The notes under the pieces are model-generated. The model worked only from the letters and a program-made list of their open reading frames with translations. It ran no database searches and was not told the DNA's origin. Both the position numbers and the translations under genes were made by a program. DNA of 64,000 bases from Asterias amurensis (taxonomy: Eukaryota > Echinodermata > Asteroidea > Forcipulatida > Asteriidae), in the NCBI RefSeq assembly GCF_032118995.1, contig NC_092667.1, forward strand, positions 798,931 through 862,930, given 5' to 3'. Shown piece after piece: positions 50,755 through 63,759 of this stretch (the stretch's first letter is position 1; each line of letters begins with the position of its first letter).

Positions 50755-50957
50755 AAACCCCCCATCAACAGGTTCCTTGTGGAAGCTGGCACCAAAACGA
50801 TGCAGTCAGAAAATTATAAATACCGGTCTACTTTTGTATGACTGTTAAGTTTTAAATATTTTTTTATTTACATTCATTTTATGCAGGTTGAGGGTGTTTT
50901 ATATATTGTGAAGTGATAATACTTAACCGATTTTGTTTAATAACTGGATATGTATTT

Positions 50958-51322
50958 CTTAAAGCCATTGGACAATTTCGGTAAACAGTATTGTCCAAGG
51001 CCCACACTTCGTGTATCACAATTTATATGTAAAATAACAAACCTGTAAAAATTTAGGCTCAATCGGTCATCGGAGTCAGGAGAAAATAACGGGAAAACCC
51101 ACCCTTGTTTCCGCACGTTTCCCGTGTCAAGACATGTGTTTAAAATAAATCCGTAATTCTCGCTATCGAGAATTGATATTGTTTTAATGTTTCGTAAAGC
51201 GTTTCGTGGAATAATATTTCAAGAGAAGTCTTTCACCATTACCTTCTGTAAACCCTGTAAATTATATGTAAATCTGTGAACTTTTAATTGTTTGTCTGTT
51301 CCGAAAGTGTCAAATGGCTTTA
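50958..51322 (+). mobile_element. Family C inverted-repeat element, copy 2
   Basis: Starts TTAAAGCCATTGGACAATTTCGG and ends at CAAATGGCTTTA. It contains CGAGAATTGATATTG, GAAACCTGTAAAAATTTAGGC-like and CCGCACGTTTCCC landmarks shared with the minus copy at 2430-2777. It probably lies in the phosphatase 3' UTR. Confidence 0.75.
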
Positions 51323-51756
51323 CAAACAAAAAAGGAAGAAAAGAAACAGAAAGGAAAAGGAAACTCATTTGACAGAAATGGCTTACTCTGTCATTGGTCA
51401 AGTAGATGGCACAAAATTGACACACAACTTTAATATCTTTGGAAGTGTTTGCCAATTCATTTAAGAGAATTTGTACGCTGTTTGTTTTAGCCAATGTTAC
51501 CCTTTAAAATGTTTTTCAAAACGGGGAAATTTATAATTGTTTTGTGGCCCTCAATTCACCATTTGCTTATTGGTTTCAGCAGTGGGAATATGAAACTGTT
51601 TTTCATTTTAAAGTTCACAAGTTCCAAAAATGTTATGAATCTGTCAATCGTTGGTTGTTTGATTTGGAGATGGGAATGGATGAATATGTGTCAAGTGATT
51701 GGGCGTGACGGCGAACTCCAAAGTTAAAATCGAACTTCAAAGGACGATTCAGAGCA

Positions 51757-52147
51757 TTAAAGGAACACGTTGCCTTGGATCGGTCGAGTTGGTCTTTGAA
51801 AAGCGTTTGTAACCGTTTTTTATAAAATGCATATGGGTAGAAAGATGTTGTAAAAGTAGAATACAATGATCCACACAAACATGCCTCGAAATTGCGTGGT
51901 TTTCCTTTTAACTTGTCAACTAACACGTCGGCCATTTATGGGGGGTCAAAATTTTGACTCCCATAAATGGCCGACCATGTTAGTTCGCTTAGTAGAAGGA
52001 AAACCACGCAATTTCGAGGCAAACTTGTGTGGACCATTGTATTCTACTTTTAAAACATCTTTCCAACCGTTTGCATTTTATAAAAAACGGTTACAAACGC
52101 TTTTGTTTTGACCAACTCGTCCGATCCAAGGCAACGTGTTCCTTTAA
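51757..52147 (+). mobile_element. Family B palindromic MITE, copy 4
   Basis: The longest intact copy, TTAAAGGAACACGTTGCCTT to GCAACGTGTTCCTTTAA, with the central GGCCATTTATGG palindrome. Its last TTAA is also the first TTAA of the following family A element, so the two insertions are joined. Confidence 0.88.
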
Positions 52148-52530
52148 GGGCAATGGACACTATTGGTAATTACTCAAAATAATTATTAGCATAAAACCTT
52201 TCTTGGTGACGAGTAATGGGGAGAGGTTGATGGTATAAAACATTGTGAGAAACGGCTCCCTCTGAAGTGCCATAGATTTCGAGAAAGAAGTAATTTTCCA
52301 CGAATTTGATTTCGAGACCTCAAATTTAGAACTTGGGGTCTAGAAATCAACAATCTAAACGCACACAACTTCGTGTGGCAAGGGTGTTTTTTTCTTTCAG
52401 TATTATCTCGCAACTTCGATGACCGATTGAGCTCAAATTTTCACAGGTTTGTTATTTTATGCATATGTTGAGATACGACAACTGTGAAGGCAAGTCTTTG
52501 ACAATTACCAATAGTGTCCAGTGCCTTTAA
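52144..52530 (-). mobile_element. Family A MITE, copy 10
   Basis: A complete copy with slightly changed left end TTAAGGGCAATGGACACT and right end CCAGTGCCTTTAA, adjacent to a family B copy. Confidence 0.85.
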
Positions 52531-52544
52531 GATCTGTAGTTTAT

Positions 52545-52930
52545 TGCTACAAAACTTTCACCGTTTTAGTTACTGTGTTTAAATGTCTCCACCGGGCTAC
52601 ATATCGTCTTGCCTTGCTCTCTACCAACCGCCATGCTCAAGCTTGCGGTCAGCTTCTGACAACACACGCCTAACCGAACATTTAACCACCAGAACACTCA
52701 TCGTGCACACAACTGGACTGTATTGCTCCTGTATTGCTCCGCGAAAATGGAACTACCTCCCAGTACGCATCAGAAATTGTAACTCTTTGACATTGTTCAA
52801 AAAATCTCTCAAAACTCACTTGTATCAGATGTAATTTGTTGTATTAAATTATAGTTCCATTGGTTTTGCTCTTTCCAGCGCTTTGATCTTGATGTAAAGG
52901 CGCTTTATAAATATTTAGATGTATGTATGT
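52545..52930 (+). pseudogene. LINE reverse transcriptase C-terminal fragment (L2/CR1-like)
   Basis: The frame up to TAA at 52832 ends with the typical C-terminal pattern of L2/CR1-type polymerases: SDNTRLTEHL, then RKWNYLPVRIRN, then SLTLFKKSLKTHLYQ. The 3' UTR has AAAGGCGCTTTATAAATATTTAGATG, a usual LINE 3' end. Everything upstream of the last 80 or so residues is absent, as expected for 5' truncation during retrotransposition. Confidence 0.75.
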
Positions 52931-54811
52931 AAATGAGGCATGATGATAACACCTGTAAAAATAGGGTGCTCACTATACTAAACCAGCTTAACCACACATT
53001 TTGCTTTTGTTTTTTAACTTTGATAAACTAAAGATGAGTTTGCAATTATAGGATAGAGTTATTTTTATTTGTTTTGTATAGTTACTTGGACTCGGATAGA
53101 CAACTCAAAGATTAAGTATTTATATTATCCAAGCTGTGATATAGCTGCTTTTGCACACCATTCTTTCTGTGTGTGACGTGCATACTAACAAGGTCAAACT
53201 CAGGCACGCATAGCACGAATATAGAGTTAAAAGTAACAACTGGTTGTACGTACATGCTAAGTCAGAATCCAACAATAGGTCAGCCAAATCATTTGAATCA
53301 TAGTTTTAAAGCAATTTTTGCTTTGTATTAAAGTGTATTTAATCAAACCGTTTTATATTAAGGTTGCAAATAAAACTGTTATTCTAACTTCATTTGCGAG
53401 CATCACAGCATTGTACCAAGAAAGTAGGATACATTTCACAATTGTTGATTGTTATATAGCTCTTACTATTCAAGGAATTGTTTAAAACCAATAAATAATG
53501 TCATGCATGTTTAGGCATGCTGTATGTAATCATGTTGTGTAATCCTTTTGATGGCTACTTGAGAGCTAATTTTAATTAGTTAATTGAAACACTAATCTTA
53601 ACGGGCTAAACATTCGAGTTAAGCAATTTTTAACAATGAATAACATTATTTTAAGAATGTAAAAACTGCAGTCTGTGCTAGTGCTCATAAACTGAATCAA
53701 AGTGTTTGTTATCGTAAGTTTTTATTACAAGTCTATGTCTTATTGACTGAAAGCGTATATTTTATTGAGCAGGAATTCAAATGCAACTCAAGAGTACTGG
53801 TATAAATGATGGCGCTGTCAAATTCAGTGACACTTCATGACTATTGACTTGAAAATTTGCAAAATAAAATTGTACCAGTTTTATGGGTTGGTTCCTTGTC
53901 AGTTTATTATATCCGCCATGTTTGTTGTGACTGAGAGGTGTTGGTGGGTTGATATAATTATTTGGGGTGACCGAAGGAGCCGTGAAATTTGACCCTGTTG
54001 GTTTGTTATTGGCTCATGTTAAACACAGTATAAAATAACGATTTAAGTACATGTAATACCTTTAGTATTTTAGCTACTCGGAAATTAAATTATTATATTA
54101 TTGTCATTTGTCATTTTGTGGAAATGGAACATAATGTCAAGCAGATTAAGTGGACGTAGGCCTATAAACACTTTGTTTGTCATTGCATTATTTTCAGAAA
54201 CGCCGCACAGCAGTGCATTTGCAAAGGGTTCAAACTTATAATGGCCCGATTTCATAAAAGTGCAAAAAATACTGCTGAGAAAATGAAGCAAATAATATGG
54301 AAGTTGGTCGCACCAGTTCTAACATTGTAAACTTTATGGAATAAAGGCTGGTTTTGTTTTTGCCAACCAATGTTTTGTGGGTGCTTTTCAAGTTTTGTGC
54401 TTACAGGCTGTACCTGTTTGGCACTTTTTGTCACATATTGCATTATTAGTAAACATTTTAACAAGCACGTGGCACTTACAGTGATCACCATGTGGTTCTA
54501 ACAAAAACAAAACATAGTGAAGCCAACATAATTGCCTTCCCTCTATTGTTGACTAACAAATGCTAATATTATTTCAATAAACAATATAATAATTGCGGAG
54601 GTAAAATTGTGAGGGATGTTTTTGGCAACGTTCAGCTGACCTTTCTCTGGTAACTATGAATTATTGTACTTGTATCAGCAACTGTCTTAAATAATAAAGA
54701 AAAAACGTTTTATAAGTATTTTATTGTTGTTTCTTTTATTATGATAACATCAGCTCAACCCCCATGTTGCCCCAGCAACAGGCCAAACCAAAAACCCATT
54801 ATGAATGTTTT

Positions 54812-55011
54812 GTTGTTGCCTTAGATTGGTCGAGTTGGTCTTTGAAAAGCGTTTGTAACCATTTGTTATAGAATGCATTATGATTAGAAACATATTTTAA
54901 AAGTAGAATATAATAATCCACAATCACTCGAAACTGTGTGGTTTTCCTCTTTTAATACCTCGTCGACAAACACGGTCGGCCATTTATGGGAGTCAAATTT
55001 TTGACTCCCAC
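54812..55011 (+). mobile_element. Family B left half
   Basis: Runs from GTTGCCTTAGATTGGTCGAG to the central GTCGGCCATTTATGGGAGTC and TTTTGACTCCCA, then stops. The terminal TTAAAGGAACAC and the right arm are lost. Confidence 0.7.
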
Positions 55012-55648
55012 TTGTGAATTTGTTTTCTTTTCAACGGTTAAACTCTTCAATCATCATTATAGATTCAAAAAAAAAGATTGTAGAACTCTTACTTCCCGAG
55101 TTATGCATCATCGTGTGAATGATTATTGGTAACACTTTTGAGTAAAAAGACTGCCATTTTGAAAATGAAAAGGCTACAAAACTTGATACAAAACTTCAGC
55201 ACCTACACTTCCCATATGTTGGCTATTTGGACGGTTGTGATAATTGTTAACCCTGGTCTCAATAACACAAAACAAACAGGCACGTCTGGTACCGAATAGT
55301 TACACATTGTACAGTATCATTTAATCTTCAAAATCTTACATTTGACAATTATTTCACATCAAAACACCAACAGAATAAGACAACAAATCTAAGAATATTC
55401 AAGATATTGATTTACAGTGAGGCACAAATCTCAGCAATTAAATCATATACAAACAATTGCTGCTTTCAAAGTGTTGTCACTGCATGTACCATTTCCTAAA
55501 ATCACGTGAAGTAGCTGCACCTATGGACTGCCTTAGGTCTACCCGATTTTGTAAAGAGTTAAGATTGATCTTAAATGTTTATCAATCTTAAAACTGCTAA
55601 TCAAACATGGTAATATTGACAACTCATCTTAAGATTAAAATCGAGCCT

Positions 55649-56027
55649 TGGGGTTGATTTCACAAAGAGTTCGGACTAGTGTTATTTCGAGTTAGGAAGA
55701 GTTACTCTTCCTAACTTAGGACTTGCCTTAAGTTTAAAATATCTGCTAGGACGTAGTCCTAAGTTAGGACTAGTCTTATCTCAAGATAGGACGAATTACT
55801 CTTCCCATGTTATGACTTTCCTTAAGTTTGGAATATCTCCTAAGACATAGTCCTAAGTTAGGACTCTTATCTCGAGTTGGTACGAGTTACTCTTCCTAAC
55901 TTAGGACTGGCCTGAAGTTTTAAATATCTGCTAGGACCATAGAGCTATATATATTGATATATAGCTCTATGGCTAGAACATACTACTAAGTAAGGACTAG
56001 TCCTGACTCTTGGTGAAATCGAGCCAA
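55649..56027. repeat. Inverted-repeat element with GTCCTAAGTTAGGAC units
   Basis: Ends GGGTTGATTTCACAAAGAGTT and ACTCTTGGTGAAATCGAGCC are inverted. Inside, a unit of about 108 bp is repeated roughly three times, containing the palindromic CTAACTTAGGAC/GTCCTAAGTTAG words and CTTAAGTTT. Near the right end a perfect hairpin CATAGAGCTATATATA/TATATAGCTCTATG occurs at 55936-55972. Confidence 0.7.
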
Positions 56028-56145
56028 TGAAACATTATGTTTAGCTCTTTCGAATGTGTATTTTTAAGTCAACTTCATAGTTTGATTTTCATGCGATTTA
56101 TCACAATCAGTTGCTGTAATGGTTCAGTAAATGCTTGGTGGGTGT

Positions 56146-59100
56146 TTAAGCTGTTGCGAGGGTGACCAGAACGTTGCGGAAGTCCCCCCCGCATTCACTG
56201 ACAATGGCTTCTTCCAGAGTCTTGCCGTACTTCAAGCCAAAAGCTGCCTTGATCGCCCGGAGATCAGTCTACAAAACAAAGTCAAATCGAAAGCATGTAA
56301 ATTGTGTTCAAGTTAAGTAAGATTTGAATTTTTGCATAGTTGAAGATATGACTAAGAAGAGAGATTTTCGGTAACACCATTTAAATCGAAACATTGAGTT
56401 GTCAAAACATTGAGTAGTTAACCACCTGTTCTTCTCAGAACCTACACAACTCAACTAGAGATATTCACATGGTGTTACTGAAAACCTTTCTCAGTTGTGT
56501 TCAAATTGATAATGTACAGCAATGATGTATTATCAAGTTCAGTATCAGAGCTGACTATGCTAAAAAATCATTGCCTATAATCCAAATAATTCTGGGGACT
56601 CCATTGAAGAAATTATATCCGAATTCTGGAACAAGAAATACAACAACATCGGTGTCCAGGGGAAACGTGTCCGCCGGCGATTCTGTCCCACACAGGAAAT
56701 GAACGTGGGCTAAAAGATGAGGATTCAAAAGAGGGCGCTTTATAGGGGGAACAGCATCTCCGCATGGAACACAATCTCCTGCCACACCGGCACCAGCTGC
56801 AGTGCCTTGCGACACCGGAATAATCTTACTACTATGGGTGCGTTCGTTTAGCTTCCCTGGGTAGACCCCGGTGTGTGGCGGGGTTTTTTCCCAGGAAACC
56901 GTGGGTAATTATCTGCACACGTTCGTCCTGGAAAAAAAAACGCCACACACCGGGGTCGACCCGGGGAAGCTAAACGAACGCACCCTATATTGCAAACATT
57001 GGGGTGTTAAAATTGACACCATTGGTGTTGTACCGTTGATAGCAGCGAGAGAATCAAATCAAAATTTAGTCAGGCCTGTATGCTTCGTTTTTGAAAGGGC
57101 AAGGGTACCAAGGTATTTTCTTCTTAGTATAAAATATGGCACCCTCCAACGAGGACATTAAAGTTTCTACGGGGGCTTTTCAAGGGCACATCGGCAATGA
57201 CCAGGGGGCATGGAGGCAATCGCTTTCGTTGCCTCCGTGAAGAAGCAGGCCTGATTCGTGTAATTTAAAAACCCTAACGGTGTAAATTGTGATCCCGTTG
57301 TCGGTATCTATATTGTGACAATTAACCTATGGTGTTTTTTTTTAAATGTTTGACAAAACGCTTTGTCTTTCTTAACGCACTGGCATCTAAGTGAGTTTGA
57401 TTCCACCAATTGGAACAGTTGTTGTTGTTGTTGTTGTTGTTATTTACCTCTGAGCGAGACACAATAACTCGAATGAGATGATCTTCGTCTGTGCCCAGTC
57501 CCTTCATGGCTCTCATTAACTGATCAGCAAAAAACTCCATTGGGCGCGAAAAGAAACCAACTGAAAGAGAAATCAAGCCGTCAATTATAAACTAATTAAT
57601 GTCCGTATAAACTGACTGTCTGATTTATAAATTTCATCTAGCAACACCAGTAGCTTTCTGATACAGTTGTATACACTTTTTAGGAAATTTGTTGAAAGTT
57701 TAAATACATTTAAAACTATTTTTTAGACTGAAGAGCTGGTTTTTGAAATCAACACCAATTTGGAATTGGCGACGTTTTCACAAAGTTTTGAATTCGTACA
57801 AAATCAGAACAATAATGAATAGTTATACAGCGCCTGGAACATGATGAAAGCGCTTCACAAGGAATCAATAATAAAAGCTTGACAGAAAAAGAAAAGAGGA
57901 AGGTTTTAAGAAATATTTGTAATGTCTGGGTTAAAGGGGATAATGATCAGCTAGTTCCGTTCATGATTCTTTATTCGCGTCTGATGACGCACATACAAAA
58001 ATACAAAAATATATACGTTTAAGAGGTTTAAAATAGAAACAGACGAAAATTTAACAGCACCACATTAAAGGAACACGTTGCCTTGGATCGGACGAGTTGG
58101 TCTTTGAAAAGAATTTGTCAACGTTTGTAATAAAATGCATATGGTTGGAAAGATGTTTTAAAAGTAGAATACAATGATCTACACAAATTTGCCTTGAATT
58201 TGCGTGGTTTTCCTTTTACTGTGCGAACTAACAAGGTCAACCATTTATGGGAGTCAAAAATTTGACTCCCATAAATGGCCGACCGTGTTAGTCGACGAGG
58301 TAAAAGGAAAACCGAGCAATTTAGAGGCATGTTTGTGTGGATCATTGTATTCTACTTTTACAACATCTTTCTACCCATGCACATTTATGACAAACGGTAA
58401 TAAGCTTTTCAAAGACCAACTTGACCGATCCAACAACCTTTATTTAAAAAGCACCTTAAAAAACGGGTGTACAGAAAATCAGAAAGTCTTTGCACTCAAT
58501 GTTTGCATCAGAACCCACCCATCGCGGCCTAACTAACAAAAAAATGCTAACACTAACATATACAGGGAATGTCATAAAAAGCGTTATTTACCGATAGTCA
58601 AGTACGCCTTCTCGAGGCTGCCAGTCATCTCGCTCTTTATTACATCCTCGATGGATTTACCTGTGGACTAGAAAGGAAAACAAGATGTATAAATCAATGA
58701 ATTCCCCAAGTACTTTTCTAGCTCTTCACCAAAAAGCAACCGCTATATAACTTACGAAGTGCACAAGACTCAAGGTGTGGCGTTTTCAGAATGTGTGTTT
58801 AACAGTAAATTGTAACAACATTTTTATTCTTATTTCCCAAATGAATGAAAATCACGTGATGAATTCAAACTTGTTAATGAAAACCGCCAGCTGGGGACTA
58901 AAAGGAGGGGCTGCGATTGGAGGAGTATAAAGTGTTTAAGAAAAGTACTGTGCAATTGTTTAATTCAGAGGACAATACAATCATATGGACGGAGGTTGTC
59001 TTGGAAAAGATAAGAGTAAAACAGACAATCCATAGATTAGATAACCTAAGAAAATTAAGGTAAAATCAATATAATTGACATGGAGTAATACTAACAGGGG

Positions 59101-62100
59101 TTTTTCTTGGCCCAATTTCATAGAGCTGCTTAACGGCCGATGTTGTGCTTATCTGCGCGAGTTTTTATTTCAAAGCGCTGTTTACAGGATCGCAAAATTT
59201 TGCCGCTACAGTTAGCACGGATATTTGCTTACCGCAGCGCTAAGAAATTGTGCCATGGGTGTTGTACCGCAGCGCTAAGAAATTGTGCCATGAGTGTTGT
59301 GATTATACAAACTTAGTTAGTTACCTCTTCAAAAGCTGAGAAGACTGCTCTGAGGTGGACTGGACTTCTTGTAACAATAATGCGTTGAAACTCGGACTCG
59401 TCTGTTCCCATTCCTTGAGCAGCCTGTCATAATAAAATAGCACCGTTAATCTAGTGTGGGGGAATATCAAGAAGTAACTTCCACAAAAACTACTACCAAT
59501 TGATTGTATTTGTGACCGCTTGAGGGCGCTTTATTTCAAAGGCTACAGAGCCGTATGTTGAGAGAGTTACGACAATTTGCGGTAAGAAGCCATTTTGTTC
59601 CCCAAGAAACGCAGCGGCGAACACGGGGTGTCGTTGGGTTGTGCTGCATTTGGAGACAAAAACTGCGGCCAGCAACCACGTGACCAAAGAAAACTGGTCC
59701 CTCCATGTCGCAACTCTCTCAAAACACATCTCTGCTAGTTTCCATACATATCTTATTTATACTGCCTGTCACTCACTCTGTGTTTTATTTTTGTATCAAC
59801 GGCAAATAATCTGTGGTGCAGGATTGTTCAGAATTAACTACTACCAATTAATCGTAATTGTGATGGCCGCTTGAGGGCGCTTTCAATGGCTAATTTCCTT
59901 ACATATTTTTTTTTTTTCGATTGCCTGTCCATGTGTGCTGTTTTTGTACCAATGGCTAAAATACAAAAAAATGTCCACAATACAAAATGACAACAATGTC
60001 AAAACCAGTACGTTTTACTTGTTTTGCACCACGTCAATTTGATTCACACACATGGACATCTACCTGGTAAGTCTGCTGCCACCTAGCATTCAAAAGTTTC
60101 CTATAGTGTTTCAACTATTGAAATAATATTCGATAATATCTTAAGTAAGTGTAAGATTAAGTTATCTTACTTCTTCGAGTGCCTTAGCGTCTTCTGCAAC
60201 CTTGCTATCATCAACATCAGGGCTCTCATCTCTACCAGCCTATAGAGGAGAAACATGAAATATTATGGATACATTTTGTACTGCCGTTTCATACACTGCA
60301 CTAACAAAATTGTGCGTTGTCTGACACTTATTTCAACTGATTGGAGCGTTTGTATAATTATCTTGTCAAATCTGGGCTCAATTTCACAAAGCAATAAGAT
60401 TCATATGTCGATGTGTTGTCAGTGTGATTTGTGTTATACGATCAGGCCTACTCTTGGCAATTAGGAACGATTCGCAGTTAAAGACACTGAACACAGTCTT
60501 ACTTGGTGTATCTCAACATAATGCATGAAATAACCAACCTGTGAAAATTTGAGCTCAATTGATCATCGACGTTGCGAGACAATGGTGAAAGAAAAAACAC
60601 CAAACACCCTTGTCAACGAAGTTGTGTGATGTCAGATGCTAGATTTCGAGACCTCATAATTCTGCTTTTGAGGTCTCGAAATCAAATTTGTGGAAAATTA
60701 CTTCTCTCTCAAAAACTAAGTCACTTCAGAGGGAGGCGTTTCTCAACCTCTCACCATTACTCGTTACCAAGTAAGGTTTTATGCTATTTTGAGTAATTAC
60801 CAATAGTGTCCACTGCCTTTAAACCAGTACGATACCTTACCAACCACCAATCACTGCCTTTAAAATCAATCTAAGGCAGTATCTACGGCTACGGCTGTTG
60901 CTAAGGGTGTTGCTAAGGACGTCATATACATTCAACGCATGATGACGCGGAAATCTAGCCAGAGCCGCAGCTGTAGCCGCTAATTCAGACACGGCCTATG
61001 ATCTTTGTGAAATTGTCCCCAATACAAGTAGATGATGCTTCATTACAATGTGTACCTACCGCGCATAGACCAATCAGAACCCTTTTGAAGTCACCGCTAG
61101 TTTCACTTTCTAATGCACTCTCCAAATCTTTGTCAAAACCTGCATAAAAAAATATGTAGTATGAATGTTGCAACTGTGGATGGATAATTGATCATTCATT
61201 ATGCAAAATATTATTTTTAAAGTTTATCATATTGATTATTGCAATATCACTCACCGGCTTTGTAAGCTGCCTTGATGGCTTTAATTTGCTACAAACAAAA
61301 AACAAAAGACCGAAAATTAACGTCGACTTATTGTGGGTATTTTTTGATAGACTGCTCAAGTCTCTGAGCGGGCGTAGCCATTTAATTATTATTATTATTA
61401 TATATTTGTTTGGGGGGGGGGGGTTGTTGTGATGGGCACTCCCTAACAAAAGCTGTACATACTTGGCCGTGCCCCTTAGTCCTAGAAATAATCACTTTGT
61501 TTACAATGTATTTAATATATTGATTGAGGAATTATGAAATCAATGTTTTTGAATTGAATTGAATTTGGCCATGCACCGTCACAGTGTGTGTGGTCTGTCT
61601 TTACTCGAAATTTTAATATTATTAAGACCAACAATAAAATGATTGATTACAACGTAGTACCTACCGCATTTGATCGTGTGCACATGATCTCCACTAAGAC
61701 AGACTCATCGGTACCAAGCCCCTAAACCAGCAACAAAAACAACACACGGTTAGAGAGAAAAAGAATTAAAAACCGGAAATTCAATGTCACACAAGAACAA
61801 TGAATAGTCTGCAGTTGGCGGTCTCTTTGATACAGTCGACAATGCTAAATTACAGTGCCCCCCCCCCCACCTCCCCCCCCCCCGACCCCGCACCTCCCCC
61901 CCCCCCCCTCACCCGCCATTCTCCCCTAGAACGCGTAAAAAAGTTGTCACTTTTGGGAAACCATTTGCCTTCGTGTACGGTCGGAAAATATTATACAATC
62001 AAATAGAAATACGTTTATTAATAATGTTGTTTGGTTTGTTTAACTCAAGTATTCTACGTGCATTCCTTGCAAACTTAGGACTTTGTGGAAAATTCATAAT

Positions 62101-63759
62101 GTATTAACATAAATGTATGTATATAAACAATAACTTTTTAAAGCGTATGTGTGTCCATTACATTATGAAGTGCACATATTTAAGGCGGATCTACATTTTT
62201 AAACTAATCAAAAATTTAACACTTTTTGTTAACCAGCACTCAAAACACAATAGACTTGATTCCCCGAATCAAGAATATAAGACGTGATAATTGCTGGCCA
62301 AATTAGGGCAAAAGGAACTGATTCCACTTAGGCCTATTGTTTTGTAAACTAATGATACCTTCATGGCTTTCTTGAGACACCTTGCATCAAACACTCCTGG
62401 TAGATCCATCATTGCCAAAATGGCGTCCTCAAAGTTACCTCCTAACTCACTCTTCAAATCTTTGACGAGGTCCTTTAAGAATAATAAGAATTGTAAGTTG
62501 TAGAATCATGTTTAATAAATGTAGGCACATTAGGCTCGAAACAAGACGATTGATTTAAAGGCATTTGAAAACCTTTGGTAATTATCAAAGACCAGTATTC
62601 TCACTTGGTGTATCCCAACATAATTTTATGCATAAAATAACAAATCTGTGAAAATCTGGACTTGGTCGTCAGTCTTTTCACAGACCTCAGGAAATTACAG
62701 GTAAGACAATTGTTGTGTGGGTTAGCAGTTATTGTAGCTATAATAAGTGTGAGATGTACCCAGCAAAACACGGCCACTTTCTGCAAACACACTCCAATGA
62801 TTGTAAGAAACTTTTTAGGAAAGGCGATAAGCAGGCTAGTCCTTTTAAACACCTTTAGCATTTGGACTTGTCACAAAGTTTGCAAAGTGTGAGACTCGAG
62901 ATGGTATGCTTTGTATAACTCTTTTAAACGATGAAACACGGTTAAGTGTTGTTGGGTACCGGTGTGTGGCAGGGGATCCTGTATAGAGGACAAATTTTCC
63001 GGTGTCGCGGTCTCAGATTTCCGGCGTGCTAAAAGCTCCGGATTACCAACAACGGCAGTATTACGTTTCTTCATACCTGCGCCCAGCAAGCGAAAGTTGT
63101 CGATTTTATTGCCGGGCTGAGTCAACTGTTTTGCTCGAGCTCGTAGCTGTCATGGCGGCGTCCACAAGTAAATCGACTGGAACGAGTGGAGCGACTACGG
63201 CATTATTGTGAAAAAAAGAGGTACTTCATAATCGAGTGTTTGGGGAGCGAGAATTACAAGGAAGGTTATTCTGAAAGCCAGAAGAGGGTTTTGGGCTGCC
63301 AGGCGATAAAGCACTCGTACGATAACAACAACAAAGATGTTGGAGATCGTAGCGGCAGCTGAGCACAGGCGACTCATGCCCGCAACGACAGCATGCTACG
63401 TCATCCCAGCAAGCTTGGCACGCCAGACATCTGAGACCGTGACTACTGTGTGCCGAAATGCCCGACGGTGACTTCGCGCGGAACTTTTAGCACGCCGGAC
63501 ATCTGAGACCGTGATACCGGCCCTTGCTTGTAGTATAGTTGACATAACTATAGAGCAAACTACCTTGCCGTAGAGGATGCAGTGTTTGTGATATCTTAAG
63601 AAGATCTTTGGAGCAGAGACTGTTGTGAACAGCACTCGACGTGACTTATTTTAGCATTACCTACCCTGCCAAATGAAGCTTTGTACTGAACCAACAGCTT
63701 CTGTCTTTGTGCATTGCTCCTGTTGCCCAAAATGTCCACTATCGCCTTCTCGTCAGTTC
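56146..63759 (-). CDS. Annexin, ten exons, N-terminal exons outside the window
   Basis: Calcium-dependent phospholipid-binding protein; 286 residues are visible of a usual 315-320. Exons in transcript order: 63759-63665, 62472-62359, 61721-61665, 61288-61255, 61139-61060, 60239-60171, 59423-59325, 58667-58592, 57560-57448, 56268-56146. All junctions are GT-AG and in frame. All four annexin repeats carry the calcium-site core: [11 protein letters not shown] (the G-x of repeat 1 is upstream), [26 protein letters not shown] and [13 protein letters not shown]. Acidic cap residues follow ([31 protein letters not shown]). The C-terminus ends [10 protein letters not shown] with stop TAA at 56148-56146. 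Exon phases follow the conserved vertebrate annexin layout. The first visible exon begins in phase 1 at G|TDE, also conserved. Confidence 0.95.
56361..56492. repeat. Small family D-like hairpin near the annexin 3' end
   Basis: GAGATTTTCGGTAACACCAT and its inverted form ATGGTGTTACTGAAAACC frame about 130 bp in the last annexin intron. The GGTAACACCAT core is the same as in the larger family D elements. Confidence 0.65.
56836..56985. mobile_element. Family E inverted-repeat element, copy 3
   Basis: GGGTGCGTTCGTTTAGCTTCC to GGGGAAGCTAAACGAACGCACCC, with CCCCGGTGTGTGGCG inside. Nearly the same 150-bp hairpin as at 41805-41956. Confidence 0.85.
58065..58440 (+). mobile_element. Family B palindromic MITE, copy 6
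   Basis: Left end TTAAAGGAACACGTTGCCTTGG and a central near-perfect palindrome. The right end is degraded after GACCGATCCAACAACC. It lies in the annexin intron between 57560 and 58592. Confidence 0.82.
60050..60105. repeat. Family F right-arm fragment
   Basis: CTACCTGGTAAGTCTGCTGCC followed by ACCTAGCATTCAAAAG, as in the copy at 33851-33970. Confidence 0.6.
60478..60822 (+). mobile_element. Family A MITE, copy 11
   Basis: TTAAAGACACTGAACACA and CCACTGCCTTTAA ends in the annexin intron between 60239 and 61060. It is shortened by small deletions near both inner ends. Confidence 0.83.
62556..62665 (+). repeat. Family A left-end fragment
   Basis: TTAAAGGCATTTGAAAACC, then GGTAATTATCAAAGACCAG and CATAAAATAACAAATCTGTGAAAAT, after which similarity ends. 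Confidence 0.65.
62666..63664. other. Annexin intron, no element recognised with certainty
   Basis: Between exons 62472-62359 and 63759-63665. A GC-rich segment at 62960-63520 contains the words ACATCTGAGACCGTGA and CTTTTAGCACGCC/AGCACGCCGGACATC repeated at about 63426 and 63495. GGTGTCGCGGTCTCAGATTTCC at 63001 is the inverted form. This suggests an inverted-repeat element of about 500 bp. No coding region was accepted. Confidence 0.45.

Larger units (their letters stand above)
50755..56145. other. Intergenic stretch between phosphatase and second annexin
   Basis: The phosphatase 3' UTR should start here. No AATAAA occurs close to the stop; one at 53863 is the first clear candidate outside known repeats. 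Elements: family C (50958-51322), family B (51757-52147) directly joined to family A (52144-52530), a LINE 3' end (52545-52930), a half copy of family B (54812-55011), a repeat shared with 4873-4975 (55013-55120) and an inverted GTCCTAAGTTAGGAC block (55649-56027). No gene is recognised. Confidence 0.55.
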
